Shown here piece by piece: positions 1 through 8,690 of a stretch of 64,000 nucleotides of DNA. Positions within the stretch are counted from its first letter, which is position 1, and each line of letters begins with the position of its first letter. A program made the translations under genes and the position numbers. The DNA comes from Halomicroarcula saliterrae. Lineage in GTDB: Archaea > Halobacteriota > Halobacteria > Halobacteriales > Haloarculaceae. The stretch is from positions 434,028 through 498,027 of the forward strand of contig NZ_JAMQON010000003.1 of the NCBI RefSeq assembly GCF_031624395.1. Reading direction: 5' to 3'. The notes below the pieces were generated by a model, which was given only the letters and a program-made list of their open reading frames with translations, made no database searches and was not told the DNA's origin.

Positions 1-247
1 CCCCCCCCCCCCCCCCCCCCCGACCGGGTTCGCCCTTCCAGTCCGCCAGGGACTGCACCGCGAACCTGCCCTTCCCCGGGTCACTCCGGACCGGCACTGC
101 CGGCCCACTCGCTCCCGGCCGCTGTGCGGTCAGGACGCGTGTCGCTCGCGTCCGCGAGCGACCGGGGAGGGGTGGTGGTCACATCCGCGAGCGCGCTCTG
201 TCGCGCTCGCCGCTGCTGTCCCTGGCGGACTGAAAGGGCGAGGCGGG

Positions 248-306
248 TCGCGGGCGCTGTGGCGGCACTACCGAGCGAAGCGAGGTATCCGTCACAGCGC
301 CCGCGA
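248..306. repeat. Long inverted repeat (hairpin)
   Basis: Bases 248-261 are the exact reverse complement of 293-306, a 14-bp stem; pairing continues through 262-265 with 289-292 (one G-T pair). The loop region is itself nearly palindromic around GAGCGAAGCGAG. No T-run follows. It may be a terminator-like element or a dispersed intergenic palindrome; the sequence does not decide. Confidence 0.7.
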
Positions 307-424
307 GCAGCCGAGGGCTTTCGGGCTGTGGAAAGACAGAGCGGTTTCATCTACTGCTAGCGAGCAGCCGAGGGCTTTCGGGCTGTGGAAAGACAGGGCA
401 GTCTCATCTACTGCTAGCGAGCAG
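303..424. repeat. 57-bp tandem duplication
   Basis: Two adjacent 57-bp units, 303-359 and 360-416, match at 54 of 57 positions, and the first 8 bases of a third unit follow (417-424). The first unit starts inside the right arm of the hairpin at 248-306. Because 57 is a multiple of 3, open frames run through it, but the 19-residue repeat peptide looks non-biological. There are no spacers, so it is not a CRISPR array. Confidence 0.85.
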
Positions 425-513
425 GTATCGTTCGAGACGGAGCGGTCCACAGACGGGCAGTCCGCTCCGCCCAGTCCTAGACACTCAAGCGCGTCCCACC
501 ACACGGTTCGAGC

Positions 514-1125
514 ATGGAGGTCCACAACGTCACGGCCGACGCAGAGACGTTCACGTGTAACGCCTACCTCGCGACCGGCGAGCGGCCCACGCTGGTCGAC
601 GCGGGCGGGTGGGAGGGCGTCGTCGACGCCGTCCGCGAACACACCGACACCGTCGACGCCGTCGTCCTGACCCACCAGCACGGCGACCACGTCCAGCAAC
701 TCGATGCAGTGCTCGACGCGTTCGACGCCGAGCTGTACGCGTACGCCGAGCATCCGCGCCGCGACCACGCGCTCGCGGACGGCGACGAGGTGCTCGTGGG
801 CGACGAGACCTGCGAGGTCGTCTACACGCCGGGCCACGCCGACGACCACGTCTCGCTGGTCTCCGAGCGGTCGCTCTTCTCGGGCGACGTGGTCGTCCAC
901 GACGACGGGGCCTTCGAGGGCGGCTCCTTCGGCCGCACCGACCGGCCGGGCCAGTCCCGCGAGCGCGAAATCCAGAGCATCCGCGAGTTGCTCGACCGGC
1001 TGCCCGAGGGCGTCGAGGGGATGTACTCGGGCCACGGCGGCGTCTTCCACGGCGACGTTCGCAGTATCGTCGAGCGGGCGCTGGAGCGGGCCGAGCGCCG
1101 CGAGCCGAAGTATCCGAACGAATAG
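514..1125 (+). CDS. MBL-fold metallo-hydrolase
   Basis: A 203-aa metallo-beta-lactamase-fold hydrolase of near-minimal family size. The HxHxDH metal motif is T-H-Q-H-G-D-H at residues 53-59. His108, Asp125 and His174 lie where the family supplies the remaining ligands of a two-metal site. The overall pattern is closest to the glyoxalase II-like branch, but the substrate cannot be read from sequence. It is probably cytoplasmic, as there is no signal peptide. It converges with rpl40e downstream and looks monocistronic. Other members of the superfamily include RNases and lactonases, so the functional call stays general. Confidence 0.85.
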   Translation: MEVHNVTADAETFTCNAYLATGERPTLVDAGGWEGVVDAVREHTDTVDAVVLTHQHGDHVQQLDAVLDAFDAELYAYAEHPRRDHALADGDEVLVGDETCEVVYTPGHADDHVSLVSERSLFSGDVVVHDDGAFEGGSFGRTDRPGQSREREIQSIRELLDRLPEGVEGMYSGHGGVFHGDVRSIVERALERAERREPKYPNE

Positions 1126-1210
1126 TCCCGGTATCGCCGGTCCCGACCGGGCGGCCGGCGAGCGTCGTCACTGTGGGACCGGGAGCCGAAAACGCGACGG
1201 GGTCGCAGAA

Positions 1211-1426
<216 letters not shown>

Positions 1427-1490
1427 TCACGGTCGCCCGGCACACCGGCGCTTGGCCGCGCTTTTTTAGGCTGGCGCCCCTCTGTCGGGT

Positions 1491-2552
1491 ATGTACGACC
1501 GCGTCGCCGACCTGCCACTGACCGTCGAAGACACCGCTTTCGAAATGCGCGAGCGGGCGACGTCGTCCGGGTTCGACCGGGCGACGACCACGATTTCCCT
1601 CTCGGGCGGCGGCGAAACCGGCCGCGGCGAGGACGTGACCTACACGAACGCGGCCCACCACGCCGTCGTCGACCACGCGGTCGACCTCGCGGGCGAGTAC
1701 ACGTTCGATTCCTTCTCGGCCGCCCTCGACGACGCAGACCTCTGGCCCGAGCCGCCCGACGAGGAGCGCTTTCGCCACTACCGGCGCTGGGGCTTCGAGA
1801 GCGCGGCGCTGGACCTCGCGCTGAAGCAGGCCGACACCAGTCTGGGCGCGGCGCTCGACCGCGCGTACGACCCCGTCGACTTCGTCGTCTCGACGCGGCT
1901 ATCGAGCCCCGACAGCGACCAGCCCCCGACGACCGACCGGCTCGACTCCCTGCTGGCGGTGCACGACGACCTCGCGTTCAAGCTCGACCCGACGCCGGAC
2001 TGGGGCGAGGACCTGCTGTCGTCGCTGTCCGACTACGACGTGCGCGTCCTCGACCTCAAGGGCCTCTACGAGGACGAGAGTCTCAGCCACGACCCCGACG
2101 CCGACTTCTACCGTCGGGTCGCCGACGCACTGCCCGAGGCGCTGCTGGAGGACCCGAAGCTGACCGAAGCGACACGGCCCGTCTTCGACGGGCGGGAGGA
2201 CCGGGTCACGTGGGACGTGCCTATCACCGGCGTCGAGAGTATCGAGGCGCTGCCGTTCGAGCCGGCCGTCCTCAACATGAAACCGTCCCGGTGTAGCACC
2301 GTCGAGTCGGTGCTCTCGACTATCGACTACTGCGAGCGCGAGGGTATCGAGCTCTACGGCGGCGGCCAGTTCGAGCTCGGCGTCGGCCGCGACCACGTTC
2401 AGGCGCTGGCCTCGCTGTGGTATGCCGATGCGCCCAACGACGTGGCGCCGGGCGGGTACAACGACCCCGAGGCCGCCACGGGGCTGCCGAGCAGCCCGCT
2501 CGCGGCCCCCGCCGACCCGCGCGGTATCGGTGTCGGCTTCGGCCCGACCTGA
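1491..2552 (+). CDS. Enolase-superfamily-like protein
   Basis: A 353-aa protein that resembles the C-terminal barrel of the enolase/mandelate racemase superfamily. The end of the chain has the family-like block VLNMKPSRC, then STVESVLSTIDYCEREGIEL, then YGGGQFELGVGRDHV. Lysines in AFKLDP and VLDLKGLYED fall where barrel strands carry metal or catalytic residues in that superfamily. The usual capping domain is not obvious to me, so the reaction is unknown. A TATA-like CTTTTTTAGG lies about 27 bp upstream. It stands alone between rpl40e and a small zinc protein. The family call rests on motif pattern only. Confidence 0.6.
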   Translation: MYDRVADLPLTVEDTAFEMRERATSSGFDRATTTISLSGGGETGRGEDVTYTNAAHHAVVDHAVDLAGEYTFDSFSAALDDADLWPEPPDEERFRHYRRWGFESAALDLALKQADTSLGAALDRAYDPVDFVVSTRLSSPDSDQPPTTDRLDSLLAVHDDLAFKLDPTPDWGEDLLSSLSDYDVRVLDLKGLYEDESLSHDPDADFYRRVADALPEALLEDPKLTEATRPVFDGREDRVTWDVPITGVESIEALPFEPAVLNMKPSRCSTVESVLSTIDYCEREGIELYGGGQFELGVGRDHVQALASLWYADAPNDVAPGGYNDPEAATGLPSSPLAAPADPRGIGVGFGPT

Positions 2553-2598
2553 GAGATGAAGGCGAATTTACAATACCGCCGTCGTGCTACTGTCTCGC

Positions 2599-2706
2599 AT
2601 GTACTGTCCAGCCTGTGGCACGAGGATAGAAGACGAACTCGAAGCCCACGCCCGGCACGCGTGTCCGTACTGTGACGCGGGGCTGCTCGAACCGACGGCG
2701 CGATAG
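2599..2706 (+). CDS. Small zinc-ribbon protein (35 aa)
   Basis: A 35-aa reading frame starting M-Y-C-P-A-C-G. It contains two CxxC knuckles, C-P-A-C at residues 3-6 and C-P-Y-C at 22-25, spaced as in a minimal zinc ribbon. Codon use matches the neighbours. It converges with tsr3, whose stop codon begins 3 bp past this gene's stop. Such tiny zinc proteins are common in haloarchaea, but I cannot assign a role. Confidence 0.7.
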   Translation: MYCPACGTRIEDELEAHARHACPYCDAGLLEPTAR

Positions 2707-2708
2707 CG

Positions 2709-3224
2709 TCACTCCTCGACGAGATAGTCGTCCTGTACGTCGACCACGGCCGTCGAGTCCTCGCAGTCCGCGTACCGTTCGAGGGGTTCCTCGTTGAGTT
2801 CGAGGAACGTGTGGCCCCACGAGAACTTCGAGAGGATCTCTTCGGCGTGTGCGCGCTCGCCGAGGATACAGAGCGCGCCGGCGAAGGCCTCGACGGTGTT
2901 CAGCTGGAAGGGGGTACCGTAGTTGACCGGGTTGCCCGCGACGAGGAAGGGGAGCGACCGGTGGACGCCCTCGAGGTCGAACGCCTCCCGTTTTGCGGTC
3001 TCCCACGAGCAGTCGAGCGCGACCAGCCGGTCGTGTCGGGCGCCGTCGCCCGCCGTCGGGGCGTCGGCCGGTGAGAGCGCCTGCTCGGCGAAGGGGTTGA
3101 GGACGATGCCCGGCGGGGTCGAGCGGGTCGCTCGGTGGAGCTCGGTCAGGTCGAACCGGGCGAGCTTCCGGGCGCTACACTTCTTCGGGTCGTCGTCGCC
3201 CTCGTAGCGAACGTGCAGTTCCAC
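2709..3224 (-). CDS. tsr3: Tsr3-type 16S rRNA aminocarboxypropyltransferase
   Basis: A 171-aa protein of the Tsr3/DUF367 family. In this family the enzyme moves the aminocarboxypropyl group of SAM onto a hypermodified uridine of small-subunit rRNA. Visible family blocks are [14 protein letters not shown] near the N-terminus, [21 protein letters not shown] and [13 protein letters not shown] chose the GTG at 3222-3224 because the conserved N-terminus begins there (V-E-L-H-V-R-Y) and a TATA-like CCTTTTGCC lies about 29 bp upstream; a longer frame to 3323 would add a basic, non-conserved extension. It is divergent from the peroxiredoxin gene. Confidence 0.9.
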   Translation of the reverse strand: MELHVRYEGDDDPKKCSARKLARFDLTELHRATRSTPPGIVLNPFAEQALSPADAPTAGDGARHDRLVALDCSWETAKREAFDLEGVHRSLPFLVAGNPVNYGTPFQLNTVEAFAGALCILGERAHAEEILSKFSWGHTFLELNEEPLERYADCEDSTAVVDVQDDYLVEE

Positions 3225-3323
3225 AGCGGCCCTACCGCGGCGGCGGGCAAAAGGCGCTCGGTACACCGTCACGGACCGCCCAGCGGCGGTGAAACCGCCC
3301 TCTCGACTCGATTTCGCACCCAC

Positions 3324-3333
3324 TCTTAAGTAC
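3324..3333 (+). promoter_or_regulatory. TATA-like box of peroxiredoxin gene
   Basis: CTTAAGTACT is centred about 26 bp before the GTG start at 3354, the archaeal position for a TATA box driving a leaderless transcript. It shares the spacer with the divergent tsr3 promoter. Confidence 0.5.
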
Positions 3334-3353
3334 TGACAGTTCGATTACCGGCT

Positions 3354-5048
3354 GTGCTTTCAGAGGGGGCGACCGCACCGGGGTTCGAGCTGCCGGCGCT
3401 AGTCGACGGTGAGAAGCGCCGCGTCGCGCTGGCGGAGTATCTGGGCGACGACGTGGTCATCCTCGCGTTCTACCCCGCGGATTTCAACCCGGCCTGTGAC
3501 GAGGAGTCGTGTGACCTGGACGAACTGGACCTCTTTACGATGCAGAAGGACGTGACCATCCTCGGCATCAGCCCGGACTCGGTGTACAGCCACCGCGCCT
3601 TCGCCGAGCGCTACGACCTCAAAGTGCCGTTGCTGGCCGATACGGACGGTGAGGTCGCCGAGCGGTACGATATCGACTTCGTCGACGACATCGGCCAGCA
3701 GCTGCTGGAGCGCGCCGTCGCCGTCGTCGACCACGACGGCACCGTCCAGTACAGCTGGAGCACCGACGACATGACCGAGCTGCCACGCGTCGAGGAGCTC
3801 AAGGACGCGCTGGCGGAGACCGGCGGCGACGACACCGCCTTCGCCCGCTATCGGGTCGGCCACGCCCACTACACCGAGGGCCGCCGGGCGTTCACGTCGG
3901 CGATGGACCGCTTCCGGGAGACGGAGTGGATGATGGCCCAGCACGACTTCCAGCAGGCCCGCGAGGAGTTCGAGGAGGCCGCAGACCAGTTCGACACCGC
4001 GGTCCGGTTCGTCGACGACGAGTCGCTGGCTCCCGTCTACGAGGACTCGAACGAGAAGGCCACGGCGCTGTGGCAGGCCGCCGACTGGCTCGTCCGGTCG
4101 GCCAGCGCCTACTCCAGTGGCAGCGGGACCGAGGGCCAGCAGCTCCGGGACGACGCCGAGATGCCGCTGGCGACGGTACGGGAGTATATCGAGCCCCCGG
4201 ACCCGGACGACGAGTGGCCCCCGGACGTGACGGATCTGGAGAAAGACGACGCCGACGACCACAGCGTTCTCCCGACCGAGACCGAGGTCGAGGACGCCGC
4301 GCTGGCGGTCGATATCGACGAGGAGATGGCTGACACCGACGAGGCGGTGGACAGCGAGACGGCAGACGGGGACCTGTCCGGAGGCGAGGTCGAGCTGGAC
4401 GGTCTCGACGGTGAGGCGGTCGACGACGATATCGACGACGATGCGGCCGTTGACGACGATATCGACGACGAGGAACTGGCCGAGATTCAGGCCGAACTGG
4501 CCGCCAACCACCCCGAATCCGAACCGACGGTCGAGGAGGTGACCGAGGAGCCGACCGCGATTGTCGACGCGCCGCCGATGGGCGAGGACCCCGACGGGAC
4601 CGCGGACGAACCGGCCGATGCGACACCACAGGTGCGTGGAGACCAGTCCGACGGCGAGCCGGACGAGGAGTCCGGCCGCGATGACGACACGGGGCTGGAC
4701 ATGCCGGGTGACCCGGCGGAGACGGACGCGGAGGACGGGGTAATGGAGACGGATGTGGAGGACGGGGCGACGGAGACGGACGCAGAGGACGGGGCGACGG
4801 TGACAGATTCGGAGGAAGGGGAGGAATCGACTGCGCCGAGCGCGTTCGAGCTGGCGGAGCCCGACCCCGACCCGCTCGGTCCCGAGGTCACTGCCGGCGG
4901 CGACGGGGCTGGACCGCGTGACGACGGCCGCCCCGGAGACGACGACGAGCCTGCCGCTGGGGCAGCCGAAGGCTCGACCGCGGAGGGTGAGGACGACGGG
5001 ACGCTCGAACTGCACGACTCTCGGGGGGAATCGACGGCGGATGAGTGA
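3354..5048 (+). CDS. Peroxiredoxin with helical and long acidic C-terminal regions
   Basis: A 564-aa protein. Residues 1-150 form an AhpC/TSA peroxiredoxin domain (FELPAL start, FYPADFNPAC segment with the likely peroxidatic Cys48, and a second Cys53 five residues on). The usual Thr of the active-site PxxxTxxC is Asn here. Residues about 155-275 are a helical region rich in Glu and Trp. Residues about 276-564 are low complexity and strongly acidic, including four 9-residue units of the form E-T-D-A-E-D-G-A-T encoded by 27-bp repeats at 4719-4826. A normal peroxiredoxin is about 150-170 aa, so two thirds of this protein is extra. The GTG start is supported by a TATA box. The next gene's ATG overlaps its stop. 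Confidence 0.85.
   Translation: MLSEGATAPGFELPALVDGEKRRVALAEYLGDDVVILAFYPADFNPACDEESCDLDELDLFTMQKDVTILGISPDSVYSHRAFAERYDLKVPLLADTDGEVAERYDIDFVDDIGQQLLERAVAVVDHDGTVQYSWSTDDMTELPRVEELKDALAETGGDDTAFARYRVGHAHYTEGRRAFTSAMDRFRETEWMMAQHDFQQAREEFEEAADQFDTAVRFVDDESLAPVYEDSNEKATALWQAADWLVRSASAYSSGSGTEGQQLRDDAEMPLATVREYIEPPDPDDEWPPDVTDLEKDDADDHSVLPTETEVEDAALAVDIDEEMADTDEAVDSETADGDLSGGEVELDGLDGEAVDDDIDDDAAVDDDIDDEELAEIQAELAANHPESEPTVEEVTEEPTAIVDAPPMGEDPDGTADEPADATPQVRGDQSDGEPDEESGRDDDTGLDMPGDPAETDAEDGVMETDVEDGATETDAEDGATVTDSEEGEESTAPSAFELAEPDPDPLGPEVTAGGDGAGPRDDGRPGDDDEPAAGAAEGSTAEGEDDGTLELHDSRGESTADE
4719..4826 (+). repeat. 27-bp tandem repeats in peroxiredoxin tail
   Basis: Four in-frame units of 27 bp (4719, 4746, 4773, 4800) encode 9-residue acidic blocks. 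The first three are close copies and the fourth is diverged. The repeat keeps the reading frame, so copy number could vary without breaking the gene. Confidence 0.8.
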
Positions 5049-5382
5049 GCCGCCGACGGCGCCGGCCGACCGGGCCAGGGCCTACTACCGGGCGCTGGAC
5101 GAGGGCGACTACGAACTGCTCTCGACGCTGCTCGCCGGGGGCTTTCGCCACGACCGACCCGACCGCACAATCGAGGGGCGCGAGCGGTTCGTCCGGTTCA
5201 TGCGCGAGGAGCGACCCCAGACCGACACGACACATCCCGTCGACGCGGTGTACCGGGACGACGACGGGGTCGCAGTGCGCGGTCGCCTGCTGGACGCCGA
5301 CGGCGAGCGCATCGTCGGCTTCGTCGACGTCTTCGAGTTCGCCGCTGAGCGCATCGAACGCGTCGAGACGTACACCCGGTGA
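5041..5382 (+). CDS. SnoaL/NTF2-like protein
   Basis: A 113-aa single-domain protein with the pattern of the SnoaL/NTF2-like cone fold: an N-terminal helix pair (ADRARAYYRALDEGDYELL), then GGFRHDRPDRTIEGRERFV, and a C-terminal strand pair with IVGFVDVFEF. Members include isomerases, hydrolases and non-enzymatic binding proteins, so no reaction can be named. Its ATG overlaps the stop of the peroxiredoxin gene by 8 bp, so the two are translationally coupled and probably act in one operon. A longer upstream start at 4918 would lie inside the peroxiredoxin tail in another frame and is rejected. Confidence 0.75.
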   Translation: MSEPPTAPADRARAYYRALDEGDYELLSTLLAGGFRHDRPDRTIEGRERFVRFMREERPQTDTTHPVDAVYRDDDGVAVRGRLLDADGERIVGFVDVFEFAAERIERVETYTR

Positions 5383-5524
5383 GCGGGGACAAAACATATA
5401 TCGGCCCGTCCGCGACAGTAGGCACTGGCTATCACGTGTATCGACACCATACCACGACCGGCCGGCGGATTCGACCAGCGGTTAGGTGCCGTGTAGTTAT
5501 GTCCAACAGACCGGAGACGTGTCC

Positions 5525-5992
5525 ATGGTGAACGGGTCCGCGTCGCGACAGGAAGCCACGAGCGAGGCACTGACCGGTCGGTTCGAGCCGCGAACGGGAG
5601 CGAAGGCACTCGTGACCGGTGACCGCGCGGTACTGCTGGTCAGGGAGCGCCACGGCGACGGCTCGCCGTTCTGGACGCTCCCGGGGGGCGGTGTCCGCGC
5701 CCACGAGACCCCGACCGAGGGACTGCGTCGGGAACTGGTCGAGGAGCTCGACTGTCGGGCACAGATAGAAGGTCGGGTGTCGACGTTCTGGTACGCTCAC
5801 GACAGCTTCGACGAGACGGTGTCGGTGTACACGGTGTTCGACTGCTCGCTGCTCTCGGCACCGGCTCCGAACCCCGAAGAGGGGGTCTTCGAGTCGCACT
5901 GGGCCGACCCCGAGGAACTCCCGCCGGCGACGCTTCCGCAGGTCAGGTATCTCTGTGAACGCGCCGTCGGGGGCGCGATGGCCGACGACTGA
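5525..5992 (+). CDS. Nudix hydrolase
   Basis: A 155-aa Nudix-fold pyrophosphohydrolase. The Nudix box spans residues 55-77: Gly55, Glu61, then R69-E70-L71-V72-E73-E74, with the last conserved Gly replaced by Asp. The domain cleaves nucleoside diphosphates linked to another group; the substrate is not readable here. I chose the ATG at 5525; an in-frame start at 5486 would add 13 residues that do not look conserved. Its stop directly abuts the stop codon of the convergent serS gene with no bases between. Confidence 0.85.
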   Translation: MVNGSASRQEATSEALTGRFEPRTGAKALVTGDRAVLLVRERHGDGSPFWTLPGGGVRAHETPTEGLRRELVEELDCRAQIEGRVSTFWYAHDSFDETVSVYTVFDCSLLSAPAPNPEEGVFESHWADPEELPPATLPQVRYLCERAVGGAMADD

Positions 5993-7375
5993 TCACTCGC
6001 GCTTGCCCGACCCGACAGCGCTCTCGCCGATTGGGGCCGACCCCTCGATGCGTTCCTGTCCGCCCATATACGGCCGTAGCGCCTCCGGAACGGTCACGGT
6101 CCCGTCGTCGTTCTGGTAGTACTCCAGGATAGCGACTATGACTCTGGGCACCGCCAGTCCGGAGCCGTTGAGCGTGTGGAGGTAGTCGGCGGACTCGTGG
6201 CGTTCCGGCCGGTAGCGCAGCCCGGCCCGTCGGGCCTGAAAGTCCTCGAAGTTCGACACCGAGGAGACTTCCAGCCAGCGGCCGCCCACGTCGGGGCCGT
6301 CGTCCATGTCGTCACCGGGCGCCCACACCTCGATGTCGTACTTCTTGGCCTGGGTGAAGCCCATGTCGCCGGTACACATATCGAGGACGCGGTAGGGCAG
6401 TTCCAGTTCGTCCAGCACGGCGGCCGCTTCGTCGAGCAGCGAGTCGAGTCGGTCGTAGCTGTCCTCGGGCCGGACGAAGTTGACGAGTTCGACCTTGTGG
6501 AACTGGTGGACCCGGACGTATCCGCGGGTCTCGGTGCCGTGTTCGCCGGCCTCTCGGCGGAAGTTCGGCGAGAACGCCTGGTGTTTCACCGGGAGGTCGT
6601 CGTCCAGCAGAATCTCGTCGCGGTACATGTTGGTGACCGGCACCTCCGCCGTCGGCAGCAGCCAGAGGTCGTCCTCGTCGATGTCGTCGTCCTGGCGCCG
6701 GCCCACCCGGTAGGCGTCCTCGTCGAACTTGGGGAGTTGCCCCGTCCCCTCCATCGACGCCGAGTTGACGGGGATGGGTGGCAGCACGTCCGAGTACCCC
6801 TGTTCGCGGTGGAGGTCGAGCATGAACTGGACCAGCGCGTGTTCCAGTCGCGCGCCCTCGCCCTTGACGAACTGGAAGCCGCCGCCGGACACTTTCGCGC
6901 CCCGCTCGAAGTCCAGAATGTCGAGCTCCTCGCCGAGGTCGTAGTGGGGAACGACCTCGTCGGGCAGCTCCCGCAGGTCGGAAAAGCCCGAGCGCGACCG
7001 CTCGACGTTGTCGCTCTCGTCCTCGCCCGTCGGCACCGAGTCGTGGGGGACGTTCGGCAGTTCCAGCAGCGCGTCTTCGAGCCGGGCCTCCAGTTCGTCC
7101 GCGCGGTCCTCTATCTCCTGGAGTTCGTCCTTGAGCTCGCTGGAGCGGTCGATAGCCTCCTGTGCGGCCTCCTCCTCGCCCTCCTGTTTGAGCTTGCCGA
7201 TCTTCGAGGACACCTCGTTGCGCTCCTGTCTGAGCCCGTCGCCTTTCGCCTTCAGCTCGCGCCACTCCTCGTCGATAGCCAGGACCTCGTCGAGGTCGAC
7301 GCCGGTGACGCCCTTGCGCTCGATGGCGTCACGGACCGTCTCGGGGTTCTCCCGGACGAACTGTCTCGATAACAT
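5993..7375 (-). CDS. serS: Seryl-tRNA synthetase
   Basis: A 460-aa class II aminoacyl-tRNA synthetase that charges tRNA-Ser. Residues about 30-105 are the long antiparallel coiled coil that grips the tRNA variable arm ([18 protein letters not shown] and following). Motif 2 is visible as [20 protein letters not shown] and motif 3 as [17 protein letters not shown]. The length is normal for the bacterial-like SerS that haloarchaea use. The ATG at 7375 starts the conserved [13 protein letters not shown] longer open frame continues upstream but is not protein-like. It converges with the Nudix gene. Confidence 0.97.
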   Translation of the reverse strand: MLSRQFVRENPETVRDAIERKGVTGVDLDEVLAIDEEWRELKAKGDGLRQERNEVSSKIGKLKQEGEEEAAQEAIDRSSELKDELQEIEDRADELEARLEDALLELPNVPHDSVPTGEDESDNVERSRSGFSDLRELPDEVVPHYDLGEELDILDFERGAKVSGGGFQFVKGEGARLEHALVQFMLDLHREQGYSDVLPPIPVNSASMEGTGQLPKFDEDAYRVGRRQDDDIDEDDLWLLPTAEVPVTNMYRDEILLDDDLPVKHQAFSPNFRREAGEHGTETRGYVRVHQFHKVELVNFVRPEDSYDRLDSLLDEAAAVLDELELPYRVLDMCTGDMGFTQAKKYDIEVWAPGDDMDDGPDVGGRWLEVSSVSNFEDFQARRAGLRYRPERHESADYLHTLNGSGLAVPRVIVAILEYYQNDDGTVTVPEALRPYMGGQERIEGSAPIGESAVGSGKRE

Positions 7376-7720
7376 GGTCGACGGTTCTCGACGGGCGAAA
7401 TTAGGCGTGTCGGTCCTCGCAGCAAACGGCGACTGGAGCGGTCGTGTGTCGGGGCCGGGGACGACGGCCAGAACGCCCCGAGCGGGACGAGGGCGGCCGC
7501 CGAGTTCGGGGACTCGGCCTCGAAAGCGGAGCTCCGTCCGGGTCAGGACGGAGAGCACGCACGCAGCGCTCCCACAGACCGCACTCCACGTCCGTCTCAC
7601 CGCCAGTCTACGCTCGCCCACGACCGTTGCTACGGGTTCCAGTCACAGAGATATAAACGCCCCTACGCTCGTCGACACCCCGAGCACAACGGTTTTCCAC
7701 GCAGGCAATCACCTTTCGGT
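7376..7720. other. Intergenic, serS to MBL gene
   Basis: No gene is visible in these 345 bp. There is an 8-bp stem at 7532-7539 / 7546-7553 (CTCCGTCC and its complement, 6-base loop). A good TATA-like GATATAAAC at 7650-7658 points to the right and would give a 5' leader of roughly 40 nt before the MBL gene at 7721. Confidence 0.6.
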
Positions 7721-8623
7721 ATGGCAATTGGCGACGTGTACGACGCCGAGGACTGTGCGGATGTCCACTACGTCGACACGGGGATGTACGACGTCGCGGA
7801 GTACGGCTCGGTGTACATCGTCGACGCCGAACGACCGGCGCTCGTCGACACCGGCATCGGCGCCCGCTACGAGACCATCCTCGATGCGATGGCCGAGGTC
7901 GGCGTCGCACCCGGGGACCTGGAAGTCATCGCCCTCACGCACGTCCACCTCGACCACGCGGGGGGCGCGGGCTATCTCGTCGAGGAGTGTCCGTCGGCGA
8001 CCGTCTACGTCCACGAAATCGGCGCGCCCCACCTGGCGGACCCGACGCGGCTCTGGGAGGGGACGAAAGAGGCCGTCGGCGACCAGGTGCAGTACTACGC
8101 CGAGCCCGAGCCGGTGCCCGAGGAGCGAATCGTCGAACTCACAGACGGTGACGTGATCGACCTCGGCGACCACAGCCTCGAAGCCCGCCACGCGCCGGGT
8201 CACGCGCCCCACCAGGTCGTCTTCCACGACCCCGCTATCGACGGCGTGTTCACGGCCGACGCCGCGGGCCTGTTTACCCCCTCGGCCGACGAGGTCAGCG
8301 TGACGAGCCCGCCGGTGAACTTCGACCTCGACCAGGCGCTCGCGGACGTCGAGACGATTCGGGAGATAGACCCGGAGACGCTGCTGTACGCGCATTTCGG
8401 GACGGAGCCGACCGGCGACCGGCTCGACGAGTACGCCGAGAAGCTGGACGCGTGGGTCACCGCCGTCCGCGAGAAGCGCGCCGAACTCGGAGACGACGCG
8501 GCCGTCGTCTCCCACTTCGTCGAGACTGTCGAGACGCCCGACGTCTGGGGCGAGCACAAGGCCCGCGAGGAGGTCGCGCTGAACGTCCGGGGCGTGCTCG
8601 TGATGCTGGACCGCGCGGCGTGA
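7721..8623 (+). CDS. MBL-fold metallo-hydrolase
   Basis: A 300-aa MBL-fold hydrolase. The metal motif T-H-V-H-L-D-H is at residues 73-79; a later H-A-P-G-H-A-P-H segment and the FTADAAG and YAHFG segments supply the other ligand positions. After the core there is a helical C-terminal extension (about residues 240-300) as in several archaeal members. The domain order resembles lactonase and glyoxalase II-like proteins, but no substrate can be assigned. It stands between the serS leader region and a separately promoted antiporter gene, so it is probably a single-gene transcript. Confidence 0.85.
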   Translation: MAIGDVYDAEDCADVHYVDTGMYDVAEYGSVYIVDAERPALVDTGIGARYETILDAMAEVGVAPGDLEVIALTHVHLDHAGGAGYLVEECPSATVYVHEIGAPHLADPTRLWEGTKEAVGDQVQYYAEPEPVPEERIVELTDGDVIDLGDHSLEARHAPGHAPHQVVFHDPAIDGVFTADAAGLFTPSADEVSVTSPPVNFDLDQALADVETIREIDPETLLYAHFGTEPTGDRLDEYAEKLDAWVTAVREKRAELGDDAAVVSHFVETVETPDVWGEHKAREEVALNVRGVLVMLDRAA

Positions 8624-8690
8624 GCACACTCGCGCGCTGACCGACGTATGACGGGTTTTATACACGGGAGCACCGTTGGCAGCAGTGTAG

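Larger units (their letters stand above)
1..513. other. Non-coding left edge
   Basis: No frame here reads like a haloarchaeal protein. The first 21 bases are an unbroken run of C. The rest holds a hairpin (248-306) and a 57-bp tandem duplication (303-416), described separately, followed by about 90 bp leading to the MBL gene at 514. I see no tRNA or rRNA in it. Confidence 0.7.

Noticed and set aside
303-424. Possible CRISPR array
   Set aside because: The units are directly adjacent without spacers and there are only two.
3399-5015. Long open frame opposite the peroxiredoxin gene
   Set aside because: High GC and third-position bias leave the opposite strand open. The sense strand has a clear peroxiredoxin domain, GTG start and promoter.
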